This document shows, in pieces, positions 8,366 to 16,121 of a DNA stretch of 45,276 nt. The first letter of the stretch is position 1. The number at the start of each line of letters is the position of its first letter. Origin of the DNA: a virus. The stretch is taken from the IMG/VR virus record IMGVR_UViG_3300034684_000064, positions 1 through 45,276 of that record; one strand, given 5' to 3'. The notes beneath the pieces are model-generated. The model was not told the DNA's origin. It did no database searches and saw nothing but the letters and a program-made list of their open reading frames with translations. The position numbers and the translations under genes are program-made.

Positions 8366-10711
8366 ATGTCCACATTATTCTCGATTTTTGAAAAACAGGT
8401 AGATTCTGCGGCTGCTAAGCTCCAGACCACGTTCGGTCATCCTCTGACCGTAGGTGCAAACGAATCGCTTTCGCTGTATTCTGGAACTAAAGAACCTCAG
8501 GAAACTACTACTCCTTCGGACCGGACACACATCGGCATGTGTTACCGTAAGGTCACTGAGTTCCTTAACAGCATGCAGGTATCTCAGGTTCCTCTCGGAT
8601 TCGAAGCATTCGGTACTTTCCAGCGTGTAAAAGTAGATCCCAATGCAATGGCTTCTCTGAACATCGGTGATGATCTGATCACTCTTTGTAAAGAAACTGG
8701 AGTTCCCGATAACCAGATCACTGAAACCTGCAAGATGATGGCATCTATCCTGTCTCGATTCAGCACCAACGACGATTACGTCGAACACTGGAATTCTGTA
8801 CAGGGAAGTGAAAAGATGTCCGATAGCCGGTCGTCTATGCAGCAGCTCTATCCCAGTCACATCAGCAACGGTCTTCTTTTTGAAGGAACTCCTTCGAAAG
8901 AATCCTTCGGTGCTAACAGCGATACGATCCTCCCGGACATTCGTATGGCTCTGACTGTAGCTCTGATGAAGCCTCATACTGGCATCATGTCTCGTTTCAT
9001 GCACCGTAAAGCGTCGAATGCTATTGCAGTACAGTTCGTTGTGAACTACGATGAATTCTATCGTCTGGACCGTAGCCAGAACAAAGAATCTCGGGTTCGT
9101 AACGATCATGCGCACCGTATCCCCATGCTCGAACTGGAAACTCATCCTGAACCCACGGATATGACTCTGACTCGGTTCCGCTTGCTCAAGGCAAACGATC
9201 CGGAAGACAAGTTCCTTGTCGCTGACGATGTCATGAAGTTCGGTGCTAAGATCCATATGTTCGACATGGCAGTGGATGCAAGCAATCCCTCGACTATCAA
9301 TGCTAACTGGACGGACCTTGTTTCCGATCAGATCGTACTTGACTATGCTCTGGTAGAAATCTCTACCACTACTGCAGATGGTTCTGTTGACAAAAGTGAA
9401 GTATTCCAGGTAGACCTGTCTGCACAGCCGGATGCTCGTCTTCTGATGGTTACCAACACCCAGGAAAGCTCGGAACGTAACACTCGTTGTACTCCTTCGT
9501 TCTTCCTGAACAAAGAAACTAAAACTGTGGAAGATGTCGATAGTGAAATCTTCGAAAGTTTTGGTGTGAACGATAACGATCAGGCCATGCTGTCTCTGAC
9601 TCTGTCCCCGACTGCAGACATCCGTACTGGTATTGTACATTGCATCGGTGAAGGTAGCCTGTCGCATACTGTCCGTGATACCAACATCCCTGCAGTAGAA
9701 GCTCAGGTGACTGCTGTTGCCGGTATGAAAGTAAAACTTATCGGTTACAGTCTGGATGCTAAGTACAGCGAAGAGAACCTGCGTAAAGCCAACGTAGCTA
9801 TCCGTTCGCTCACTCATCCGGTTCAGTATGCACTGCCTCAGGGCAAGGCCATCGTAGTCGACTTCTCCATGCAGCAGACTCTGCCTGACCACGTTATGCA
9901 GGCAGGTCAGAAAGCACAGGCACTTGGTATCGACTACCGTGACATCCAGATCATCATCAAGACCATGCGTCAGGTACATGATCGTAATGTCATGGAAAGC
10001 AGTGAAAATACTACTACCCTTCGTAGTAATCTGGAAGGACGTACTCTTAACCGTACTTACCTTGCAGGACAGCACGTCAACCCCACGACGATCATCAAAA
10101 GTCTGAACCTGGTGAATATCGTAAGCATCAGATCTGCTGACCTGCTCGGCGATATCCGTATGTATGTTGAAGCATATCTGACTCGTCAGATCGCAGAACT
10201 GCATCAGCGTTCTTTGTATGTGCAGCAGCTGAATCCCGGTGAAAAACCTGTGTATAAGGTTCTCACCTCTCGTCTGCTTCTGGAAACCATCTTCGGTATC
10301 CCGCACATCCATAACCACCTGCACCCGAAGGGTATGGAAGGAGAACAGATCTACCAGGGTACTGATCCTTCTGCTGCCGTAGAGTACACTCGTGTGCTTC
10401 CCAGTGGTGTAGTACTTCAGTTCATCACTACCGCGTTCGCTTTCATGCGTGATACGGTACTGATCGTACCTTACCGTGAAGGTGATGCAGGTAACATCCT
10501 CAACTTCGGCCAGAACATCGACGGTGGACAGTTCGCATCGAACTACACCCCTGTTGATGGCAATCAGGTTAACCGTCGTATGTATCTGAACACCCGTGAA
10601 TACCCGATCATCACTAACCCCTCCGGTTTACTGATCCAGGTTAAGGGTCTTTCTCAGATCGCTCCGATCATCACTGATCCGGTAGATGGTAATTTCCTGC
10701 AGGGTGTCTAA
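8366..10711 (+). CDS. Probable major capsid protein, 781 aa
   Basis: Called from several indirect signs. Codon use differs sharply from every neighbour: CTG, CGT, ATC, AAC, GGT and CAG dominate, the pattern of a very highly expressed gene in a gammaproteobacterial cell. The size is close to the ~750-residue capsid protein of phiKZ. It is followed by a strong terminator and preceded by an acidic, scaffold-like gene. There are no enzyme motifs, and the sequence is a mix of beta segments throughout. ATG 8366 follows AAGGAAT; the frame also opens 18 nt earlier without a better ribosome site. The prohead protease is encoded far away (38081-38884). A sheath protein would be the main alternative. 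Confidence 0.72.
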   Translation: MSTLFSIFEKQVDSAAAKLQTTFGHPLTVGANESLSLYSGTKEPQETTTPSDRTHIGMCYRKVTEFLNSMQVSQVPLGFEAFGTFQRVKVDPNAMASLNIGDDLITLCKETGVPDNQITETCKMMASILSRFSTNDDYVEHWNSVQGSEKMSDSRSSMQQLYPSHISNGLLFEGTPSKESFGANSDTILPDIRMALTVALMKPHTGIMSRFMHRKASNAIAVQFVVNYDEFYRLDRSQNKESRVRNDHAHRIPMLELETHPEPTDMTLTRFRLLKANDPEDKFLVADDVMKFGAKIHMFDMAVDASNPSTINANWTDLVSDQIVLDYALVEISTTTADGSVDKSEVFQVDLSAQPDARLLMVTNTQESSERNTRCTPSFFLNKETKTVEDVDSEIFESFGVNDNDQAMLSLTLSPTADIRTGIVHCIGEGSLSHTVRDTNIPAVEAQVTAVAGMKVKLIGYSLDAKYSEENLRKANVAIRSLTHPVQYALPQGKAIVVDFSMQQTLPDHVMQAGQKAQALGIDYRDIQIIIKTMRQVHDRNVMESSENTTTLRSNLEGRTLNRTYLAGQHVNPTTIIKSLNLVNIVSIRSADLLGDIRMYVEAYLTRQIAELHQRSLYVQQLNPGEKPVYKVLTSRLLLETIFGIPHIHNHLHPKGMEGEQIYQGTDPSAAVEYTRVLPSGVVLQFITTAFAFMRDTVLIVPYREGDAGNILNFGQNIDGGQFASNYTPVDGNQVNRRMYLNTREYPIITNPSGLLIQVKGLSQIAPIITDPVDGNFLQGV

Positions 10712-10756
10712 TGTAACGTCAGTTCTTAATGTGAACCAACATCAACTGTACTAAAC

Positions 10757-10787
10757 GAGGAGTTCTCCCCAAAAGGGAGAACTCCTC
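10757..10787 (+). terminator. Rho-independent terminator after the capsid gene
   Basis: 13-bp perfect arms (10757-10769, 10775-10787), 5-nt loop, followed by TTTAT. Confidence 0.85.
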
Positions 10788-10818
10788 TTTATCCTGTATA
10801 TATTTACGATAAAACGTT

Positions 10819-10826
10819 ATGGTATA
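10819..10826 (+). promoter_or_regulatory. Late/middle-type promoter motif ATGGTATA
   Basis: Plus strand GTTATGGTATAGC, 31 nt before the polymerase start codon. Confidence 0.45.
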
Positions 10827-10857
10827 GCTATCGATAAATCAATCTTTGGAGTTTGAT

Positions 10858-12603
10858 ATGGCTACAAGTGAACGAGCTACTTTGACAAACAGACAATGGA
10901 CTCATGGGTGTTATGTAAGAACTCCCATAGGGAACAAAATGATAGTCAAAGAAAAGACCGTTGTCATAGATAAAGAGACTAATGAAGTTCTATCGACAAA
11001 AAATCGACTGACTATAAATGATCCTAATCTTACCAATCCCAAACGAAGAATATATATAACTAAACCTGCATGTCGTAATCATAAGCTTAAGAAAGAAACT
11101 GAGCTTATAGAGAATACGGATATGTATATCGTAGACGATCGTTATGTAGGTCAAGAAATAAAGCGTATCTTAGGGTATCCTGAATATAAACGTATACCTT
11201 TACGAGAACTGTACAACTCACCCTACATATACAACGCAGATATTAAAATGGAAACCCTGGTACGCATGGCATACCAGAAGAAAGAACAACATCCTGTATA
11301 TGTTTTTGAAAAAGGATATCTTGACATCGAACAATCTGTGCTTGGGTGTGATAGAATCAATGCGGTCACGTATATACACGAAAACCAGATATTCACGTAT
11401 ATTTTAAATGACTTTATGAAGGTATTTTCCGATAAAAAATACGTACGTAAAGCTACAGAAAAAGATATACGTAAAGCGATCGCTACAGATTTGGGTACTT
11501 TAGATGGTGATGAACTTCACATCAAAATTGATAAATCTGACAAATATAAAGTAGACATAGATCAAAGATTCAAATTACATCTCAAATTTTTTGATAGAGA
11601 AGATGATCTTCTTAAAGAGTTATTTCAAGACATACATCGGATGGAATCTGATTATATTAGTATATGGAACATAGATTATGATGTTCCTCAGATCGCAAAA
11701 AGACTAGAATATTACAATCTGGAACCTAAAGATATATTCAGTCATCCGGATGTTCCTGAAGAATGGAGATACTGGAGTTATAAACCAGATAAGAAAAAGA
11801 CCCAGCACATAACCGACAAGTGGCACTGGCTTTCATGCACATCCATGTCACAATGGATAGACCAGATGTTACTTTATTCTAGAGTAAGAAAACACAAACG
11901 TAAACAACCCACATATTCACTAGACCATATCTGTAACGTAGAGTTAGGATTTGGTAAACTGATGATGCATAAAGAAGATGTTCCTCCTGGAAAAGAATGG
12001 CACATCCACATGCAATCTTACGAATTTGTGGATTATGTTGTATACAACATCCAAGACGTTCTTCTCTTGAAATTCTTGGAGGATAAGAATAACGATATAA
12101 GTGCTCTCTTTGGACTTTCCGAGCATAGTCAACTTGCAGACTTTTCAAAACAAGCGGCTATGCTTAAAGATAGTTACTATAAATTCGCAACTGACCACGG
12201 TCGAGTACTGGCTACTACTGGTAACAATATGCATGGTCCTTATGATCATTATATTGGTAAACAAGGAGGAGCAGTACTCAAAGCAGATCTTACCAAAGAT
12301 ATCGGTATGAAATGTATAGTCGAAAAGCCAGACTACGAATCCATGATATTAGTCATGTGTTCTGACCTAGACTATAAAGCAATCTATCCTTCATACAAAT
12401 CAGGATACGGTATCTCGAAGGAAACAAAAATTGCAACGACTGTGGAAATTGAAGGACAACCTACAACAGAAATAGAACCTCTGTATGGAGCTCTCGCTAA
12501 CCCTGAGGAAAATGCTGTTTGGGTAGGTCACCAATATTTTAATCTTCCTTCTTATGAAGAAATGGAAGAATCCTTAAAATCTATTTTGGAACAATATGCT
12601 TAA
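10858..12603 (+). CDS. Family B DNA polymerase, N-terminal fragment (exonuclease plus motif A)
   Basis: 581 aa. It holds the 3'-5' proofreading exonuclease: Exo I YLDIE (D156, E158), Exo II NIDYDVP (residues 271-277), Exo III YNIQD (Y396, D400). It then reads into the polymerase domain with a GGAVLKA loop (~470) and motif A DYKAIYPS (D505, Y510). It stops 69 residues after motif A. Motif B (KxxxNxxYG) and motif C (DTD) are absent here and nowhere else in this window. No frame-shifted continuation follows; the stop overlaps the RuvC-like gene. A catalytic C-terminal subunit must lie elsewhere if the enzyme is active, as for split polymerases of some T4-like phages. Start ATG 10858 follows GGAG; a TTG-started extension would include that site. 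Confidence 0.85.
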   Translation: MATSERATLTNRQWTHGCYVRTPIGNKMIVKEKTVVIDKETNEVLSTKNRLTINDPNLTNPKRRIYITKPACRNHKLKKETELIENTDMYIVDDRYVGQEIKRILGYPEYKRIPLRELYNSPYIYNADIKMETLVRMAYQKKEQHPVYVFEKGYLDIEQSVLGCDRINAVTYIHENQIFTYILNDFMKVFSDKKYVRKATEKDIRKAIATDLGTLDGDELHIKIDKSDKYKVDIDQRFKLHLKFFDREDDLLKELFQDIHRMESDYISIWNIDYDVPQIAKRLEYYNLEPKDIFSHPDVPEEWRYWSYKPDKKKTQHITDKWHWLSCTSMSQWIDQMLLYSRVRKHKRKQPTYSLDHICNVELGFGKLMMHKEDVPPGKEWHIHMQSYEFVDYVVYNIQDVLLLKFLEDKNNDISALFGLSEHSQLADFSKQAAMLKDSYYKFATDHGRVLATTGNNMHGPYDHYIGKQGGAVLKADLTKDIGMKCIVEKPDYESMILVMCSDLDYKAIYPSYKSGYGISKETKIATTVEIEGQPTTEIEPLYGALANPEENAVWVGHQYFNLPSYEEMEESLKSILEQYA

Positions 12604-13201
12604 AGGCAACACTGTCAGGATCTTATCTTTCGATCCAGGATTAACGAACTTGGGATGGGGGTTCTCGGAGTATACGCTTGGGGAACCTTCACATCTCAAG
12701 GTTATTGACTATGGCCGTATCGAAGCTATTCGACAAGCAAAGAAACGACGTCCGGACTCCAAGGAATTTCCTCCAGGAGTAATAACTCTAAAAGAAGTGT
12801 ATCTGGGTACAAAACACTTACACACTAAGTTTGATCCCGACTATGTCGTAACTGAAGATACATTTTACAATCCCAGAAGACCTAATGCATATCGAGCATT
12901 ACTGTTATGTATCTCGTCAATAGAGAACTTTTTATATGACGCATGGATAGAACTAGATCGGCCCATGCCAGTTTACGATAAATTCAAACTTAGAAAATAT
13001 GCTCCAAAATTCATCAAATCAATATTTGCGGAAAATGGTGGAGCAAGCAAACAACAGATGATCGATACTTTGCAATTACACGATATCGTATTTCCTAAAA
13101 CCAAATATATCGATGGTCAGTTGGAAATCATTGAGCATGAGGCAGATGCAATAGCTGCAGCATATACTCTTGTATCGACTGAACTCAGTAAACTCATTTA
13201 A
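12596..13201 (+). CDS. RuvC-like Holliday-junction resolvase
   Basis: 201 aa, RNase H fold nuclease that cuts four-way DNA junctions before packaging. The RuvC active-site order is present: FDPG with D13, VVTED with E87, and a C-terminal HEADAIAAAY block with H181 and D184. The segment GGASKQQM (~148-155) matches the conserved 'G-x-A-x-K-x-Q' helix of RuvC. It is about 30 residues longer than E. coli RuvC. The start overlaps the polymerase stop by 8 nt, so translation is probably coupled. Co-location with the polymerase and with an SbcC-like gene nearby fits recombination-linked replication. Confidence 0.85.
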   Translation: MLKGNTVRILSFDPGLTNLGWGFSEYTLGEPSHLKVIDYGRIEAIRQAKKRRPDSKEFPPGVITLKEVYLGTKHLHTKFDPDYVVTEDTFYNPRRPNAYRALLLCISSIENFLYDAWIELDRPMPVYDKFKLRKYAPKFIKSIFAENGGASKQQMIDTLQLHDIVFPKTKYIDGQLEIIEHEADAIAAAYTLVSTELSKLI

Positions 13202-13210
13202 AAAAAATAA

Positions 13211-13218
13211 ATGGTATA
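13211..13218 (+). promoter_or_regulatory. Orphan ATGGTATA motif after the resolvase gene
   Basis: Same octamer as the plus-strand promoters, but followed 14 nt later by a two-way terminator and no plus-strand gene. It may be fortuitous. Confidence 0.15.
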
Positions 13219-13231
13219 TCGTTCTATACTG

Positions 13232-13268
13232 CATAAGAGTCTACCCCATCAAGGGGTAGACTCTTATG
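13232..13268. terminator. Bidirectional terminator between convergent genes
   Basis: 16-bp perfect arms (13232-13247, 13253-13268), 5-nt loop. A-rich DNA flanks the left side (U-tract for the minus strand). Confidence 0.8.
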
Positions 13269-13276
13269 TGCCACAA

Positions 13277-14116
13277 TCAATTTTCGGGACAATCGATCGC
13301 GTCGTTGATAATGAAGTTGGGTCTTTTTTCGGACACGGGAGGGACTTCCGGAACGGTAGGACTTTTCTCAGAATCTTCGGTAGATTGTTCAGTAGATTGT
13401 TCGGTCGATTTTTCTGGAAGGTAAACAATAGGAATACAATCAGGATCCTTAGGATCTTCATGTGCCGATGCTTCTTCTTCTTCTTTCACTCCTCTCACTT
13501 CCAGCTCTATTCGAGAATACGTCGTCCTGGGAAGAGGTACGACATCTGAACTTTTGTACCATTCGAAAGACTCTTCCTTGGGGAATTCCAATCCTTCCTG
13601 CAGAAGTTGGTCGATAGTTTTTTGGACGTTAAACAACTTAGACATCTGGTACTTTGACTTGAACTTTCTGGACGGTTCCAGTCTGTACTGAGGAATACCT
13701 TCATGATCCGTAACTTCAACCGTTCCAACAGTAACGAAATGTTTCAACTGGTCTTCCCGTAAACGGATCAGGGGAGCAGAAAGAATCGCAGAATTTATAC
13801 GTTCAACTTCGATCTGACATTCGACCAAGTCGATCACAGTTTTGGCACAAATGTACATCGTCCAGTACAGAACCTTACCAGAGAAAACCACTTCATTCCC
13901 GGAAATGGACAGTAGACCTGCCGATAGAGTGCCCGTCAGGTGTACTGTGTTTGCTGACAAGTAAAGTCGATCCAAAGATGTCATCTCTGTTATTTGAACG
14001 AACTCAGAATCAGAGACTTTCAATACGTGGGTGTTCGGAGAAATCAGACCCTTGTCCGAAAGGACAATGTGTTTTCCGCCAAGGTGCAAAGCTTCGTGAT
14101 TACTTTCCTGATGCAT
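13277..14116 (-). CDS. Unknown protein, 279 aa, with STEQ repeats
   Basis: I do not recognise a family. The N-terminal ~130 residues are beta-rich with alternating Gly, Ser and hydrophobic residues. Around residue 150 is the segment GIPQYRL, which recurs in the unknown early protein at 23348-24157. The C-terminal ~70 residues are acidic and disordered with two STEQ repeats and a STED, encoded by three 12-bp DNA repeats (13377-13412). Start ATG 14116 follows GGAGG; a TTG-started extension would include that site. The terminator at 14167-14199 lies just upstream, so either read-through or a promoter inside the short leader drives it; none is obvious. Confidence 0.75.
   Translation of the reverse strand: MHQESNHEALHLGGKHIVLSDKGLISPNTHVLKVSDSEFVQITEMTSLDRLYLSANTVHLTGTLSAGLLSISGNEVVFSGKVLYWTMYICAKTVIDLVECQIEVERINSAILSAPLIRLREDQLKHFVTVGTVEVTDHEGIPQYRLEPSRKFKSKYQMSKLFNVQKTIDQLLQEGLEFPKEESFEWYKSSDVVPLPRTTYSRIELEVRGVKEEEEASAHEDPKDPDCIPIVYLPEKSTEQSTEQSTEDSEKSPTVPEVPPVSEKRPNFIINDAIDCPEN
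13377..13412. repeat. Three 12-bp tandem repeats within the coding region
   Basis: Units TCGGTAGATTGT, TCAGTAGATTGT and TCGGTCGATTTT encode the (STEQ)2-STED tail. They probably arose by slippage. Confidence 0.7.
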
Positions 14117-14166
14117 AAATAACCTCCATACATAAAAGCTAATCAATTAGCTCAAGTTAAAGATTC

Positions 14167-14199
14167 CAAGGCTATTCGGAAATAACCCGAATAGCCTTG
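14167..14199 (-). terminator. Hairpin terminator inside a 325-nt gene-free gap
   Basis: 13-bp perfect arms (14167-14179, 14187-14199), 7-nt loop. It has no upstream protein gene of its own before the next terminator at 14396. Confidence 0.7.
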
Positions 14200-14395
14200 T
14201 AAATACTTGTCCAGATAGACTCTACTGATACCTATGTATTTTCTGCTCACCGAAATATATTTGCTTAGAATTCTCGAAGAATTATCGTACAACCACACGA
14301 CACTATACCAACTACACAAAAGTGCATAAGAGCTCTCAAGTTCATCGTTGTAGTGATACTTGAGATAGTAACTTAAGAGGTAAGATAACAGTAGA
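14200..14395 (-). other. Gene-free segment between two terminators, possible small RNA gene
   Basis: About 200 nt with no credible reading frame, bounded on the minus strand by the terminator of the 160-aa gene (14396-14429) upstream and its own hairpin (14167-14199) downstream. It contains a short hairpin (AATTCT/AGAATT near 14270) and a 20-bp element (14210-14229) that recurs before another terminator at 36606. A terminator with no gene suggests a short transcript. I do not find a convincing promoter or a tRNA fold. Confidence 0.3.
14210..14229 (-). repeat. 20-bp element repeated at 36606-36625
   Basis: Minus strand ATCAGTAGAGTCTATCTGGA, identical to the copy at 36606-36625. Here it is 10 nt before a terminator stem; there it runs straight into one. 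Confidence 0.8.
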
Positions 14396-14429
14396 TAAGG
14401 ATCTCTGCACACGTGTGCAGAGATCCTTA
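14396..14429 (-). terminator. Perfect 34-bp palindrome, terminator
   Basis: 17-bp arms with no spacer (centre 14412/14413), 12 nt past the stop of the 160-aa gene. Confidence 0.65.
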
Positions 14430-14441
14430 CAAGAGACAACG

Positions 14442-14924
14442 TTACTTTTCAAACAGTGCTTTAAAGTCTGCCACAGCAGATTTCAGTGTTGCTTTGGGAA
14501 TGAGTTTGGTTGACGAAATCGTTACCCGCTGAGTTCCATATTCGTCTGCTTTCGGTTTTCCGGTGAGTGCGACGATTTCACCCTGGTGATTTCGGTAATC
14601 AGTTCCGGTGAACGTCGCCTTACCTTCAAGGGTTTCGACTTTGGTCACGAATGTTTTAGGGTTACTTTTAACATCTTCCCCAGCAGAGAGACGTTTCTGG
14701 ATATCAGCGCGATGATCATTTACATGTTTGGAAAACAAAGTTCCAAACAGAGACTTGCCGGTTTCAATGAATGCTTTCTGGGCACTGACATCAATGCCGC
14801 TTTTTTCGTAGAACTCTACGACAGCGGCTCGCGGGAAAGTGCGAACACCCTGTTCGTTGGTAACCAGTGCTTCGTTGACAAATTTAACTTTTTCTTCATC
14901 GTTTTGAAAAGGAACATTAGACAT
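14442..14924 (-). CDS. Unknown small early protein, 160 aa
   Basis: I do not recognise it. It is soluble and charged, with a helical N-terminal half (residues ~1-80) and a more beta, Lys/Thr-rich C-terminal half, and no membrane segment. Start ATG 14924 follows GAGGAG; the longer TTG-started frame would include this site. Third codon positions are richer in G and C than in most neighbours, hinting at strong expression. An early promoter (15052-15059) lies ~128 nt upstream, leaving a long leader with a 10-bp direct repeat. An early, abundant host-takeover or DNA-associated protein is possible but not shown. Confidence 0.85.
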   Translation of the reverse strand: MSNVPFQNDEEKVKFVNEALVTNEQGVRTFPRAAVVEFYEKSGIDVSAQKAFIETGKSLFGTLFSKHVNDHRADIQKRLSAGEDVKSNPKTFVTKVETLEGKATFTGTDYRNHQGEIVALTGKPKADEYGTQRVTISSTKLIPKATLKSAVADFKALFEK

Positions 14925-14943
14925 ACGGGAACTCCTCAATTTG

Positions 14944-14971
14944 AGATGTGGTTTAAAGGTTAGATGTGGTT
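14944..14971. repeat. 10-bp direct repeat in an early leader
   Basis: AGATGTGGTT at 14944-14953 and 14962-14971, spaced 18 bp start to start, 20 nt upstream of the 160-aa gene. Possible protein or RNA binding site. Confidence 0.4.
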
Positions 14972-15051
14972 AGCTATACGACATTTCTTTTGCACAGTAT
15001 AGATGTCGTGTATAAAAATTAATCTGACTTTTATACCGAGCATTCATTAGT

Positions 15052-15059
15052 GTAATATA
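15052..15059 (-). promoter_or_regulatory. Early-type promoter TATATTAC
   Basis: Minus strand reads GCGGATATATTACACTAA, upstream of the 160-aa gene. Confidence 0.6.
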
Positions 15060-15081
15060 TCCGCATTTTTAGTATGAGCTT

Positions 15082-15972
15082 CTAGTTCAAAACTCCTATG
15101 GTTTCTAACTCGATCAAACTTTCAAAATTTTCAGGTATAGAAAGAATAAGAGAAATGATTTCGTATGTTTCTTTATTCATATATCTATCAACCGGGATCT
15201 CGTGTTCAGATGAATATACTGCAGATTGCCAATCTAAAAATCCCATGACATCAAAATCCGTCTGAAGTTCTTTGTGATGGAGTACCCAGGGTACATCTTT
15301 AGGGAATAACCTGCCTTCCGAAGTATTCAAAAATACACGGATAAGATATTCCAAATACTGAGAATACTTCAAAGCTTTCTTTTTAGTCTTCATCCATTTT
15401 AGAAACGTTTGAGCTTCATCTGGTTCCAATCCGTAAGCCATAAGGATAGATAAATCGCACTTGAATATATCCGATATCTTTTGGACAGTTCCGTGTGTTA
15501 CCATGGAGGGCAATATTTTCGTAAACTTTGTACCTACCCAATCGAAATTAAGGAAGGACAAAAACAATCCTAAACTAACGATAAGTTTTGCAGGGCATCT
15601 AGTATTGATACAGTAAATACCGGTTTCATCATCGTACAGAACACTCTTACACGAAGGACAGAGTTTTGGAGGATCGTTTAAAGTAACACTATTTTCGTCC
15701 TTAGGAAATTGAAAACTAGGTTTCCAGATCTCCACTTCTCCGTCTTGATCTTTCCTTAGATGCACATCAAAACTATCTCCGACACTTATGTGTTCACAAA
15801 GAAATTCTCTTTTCCTGGAATTTTCCTTAGTAGGAAACAGTTTTGGAAATCTTGCTGCTGGTTTAGATTTAATGATTGTAGCAATTTCTCCAGAAGGACC
15901 CACAGATACAGCCACAGATTTAACTATTACAGTTCCTAAATGATTTTTAGAATTACATTGAAATTTTGACAT
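15082..15972 (-). CDS. C-terminal half of an NAD-dependent DNA ligase (OB-fold, zinc finger, HhH-type)
   Basis: 296 aa. Residues ~10-90 match the LigA OB-fold (VGPSGEIATI, then a HISVGDSFDVHL strand like the 'DIRIGDTV' of LigA). Residues 100-130 carry the ligase C4 zinc finger: C105, C108, C121 and C126, in the context CPSC...YCINTRCPAKL. The helical segment after it (~135-210) looks like the helix-hairpin-helix part. The NAD-binding Ia and adenylation domains with the KxDG lysine are missing here and in the rest of the window. T5 carries a comparable two-gene ligase, so the partner is probably encoded elsewhere. Start ATG 15972 was chosen over GTG 15987 because of the TAGGT site. It has an early promoter at 16008. 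Confidence 0.75.
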   Translation of the reverse strand: MSKFQCNSKNHLGTVIVKSVAVSVGPSGEIATIIKSKPAARFPKLFPTKENSRKREFLCEHISVGDSFDVHLRKDQDGEVEIWKPSFQFPKDENSVTLNDPPKLCPSCKSVLYDDETGIYCINTRCPAKLIVSLGLFLSFLNFDWVGTKFTKILPSMVTHGTVQKISDIFKCDLSILMAYGLEPDEAQTFLKWMKTKKKALKYSQYLEYLIRVFLNTSEGRLFPKDVPWVLHHKELQTDFDVMGFLDWQSAVYSSEHEIPVDRYMNKETYEIISLILSIPENFESLIELETIGVLN

Positions 15973-16007
15973 GATTTTACCTACCACGAAATTTGAAATA
16001 TGAATTC

Positions 16008-16015
16008 GTAATATA
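16008..16015 (-). promoter_or_regulatory. Early-type promoter TATATTAC
   Basis: Minus strand reads CGTATATATTACGAATTC, 35 nt before the ligase-fragment start. Confidence 0.6.
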
Positions 16016-16086
16016 TACGATTTGTTTTCGATTGGTCATAATAACATATAGTGGTGGTATTAAGCTACCAGTCAAAAATATAAATT

Positions 16087-16120
16087 TACAGTACTGCTCT
16101 CCGAAGAGAGCAATACTGTA
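16087..16120 (-). terminator. Hairpin terminator with UUCG loop
   Basis: 15-bp arms with one wobble pair. On the minus strand the loop is UUCG closed by C-G. It lies directly at the stop of the 340-aa gene. Confidence 0.8.
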
Positions 16121-16121
16121 G

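Noticed and set aside
8375-10324. A 649-codon open frame antisense to the capsid gene
   Set aside because: It is explained by the capsid gene's codon bias (few TTA, CTA, TCA). It has no ribosome site and an odd composition.
10858-13201. A programmed frameshift joining the polymerase fragment to the next gene
   Set aside because: The following frame is a complete RuvC-like protein with its own active site, not the polymerase C-terminus.
14250-14340. A possible tRNA with a TTGGTA D-loop and TTCGA T-loop
   Set aside because: The T-arm loop is only 3-5 nt, no acceptor stem closes and the anticodon loop would have 6 nt.
14152-14439. A 95-codon minus-strand frame
   Set aside because: It starts with TTG without a ribosome site and reads through two strong terminator stems.
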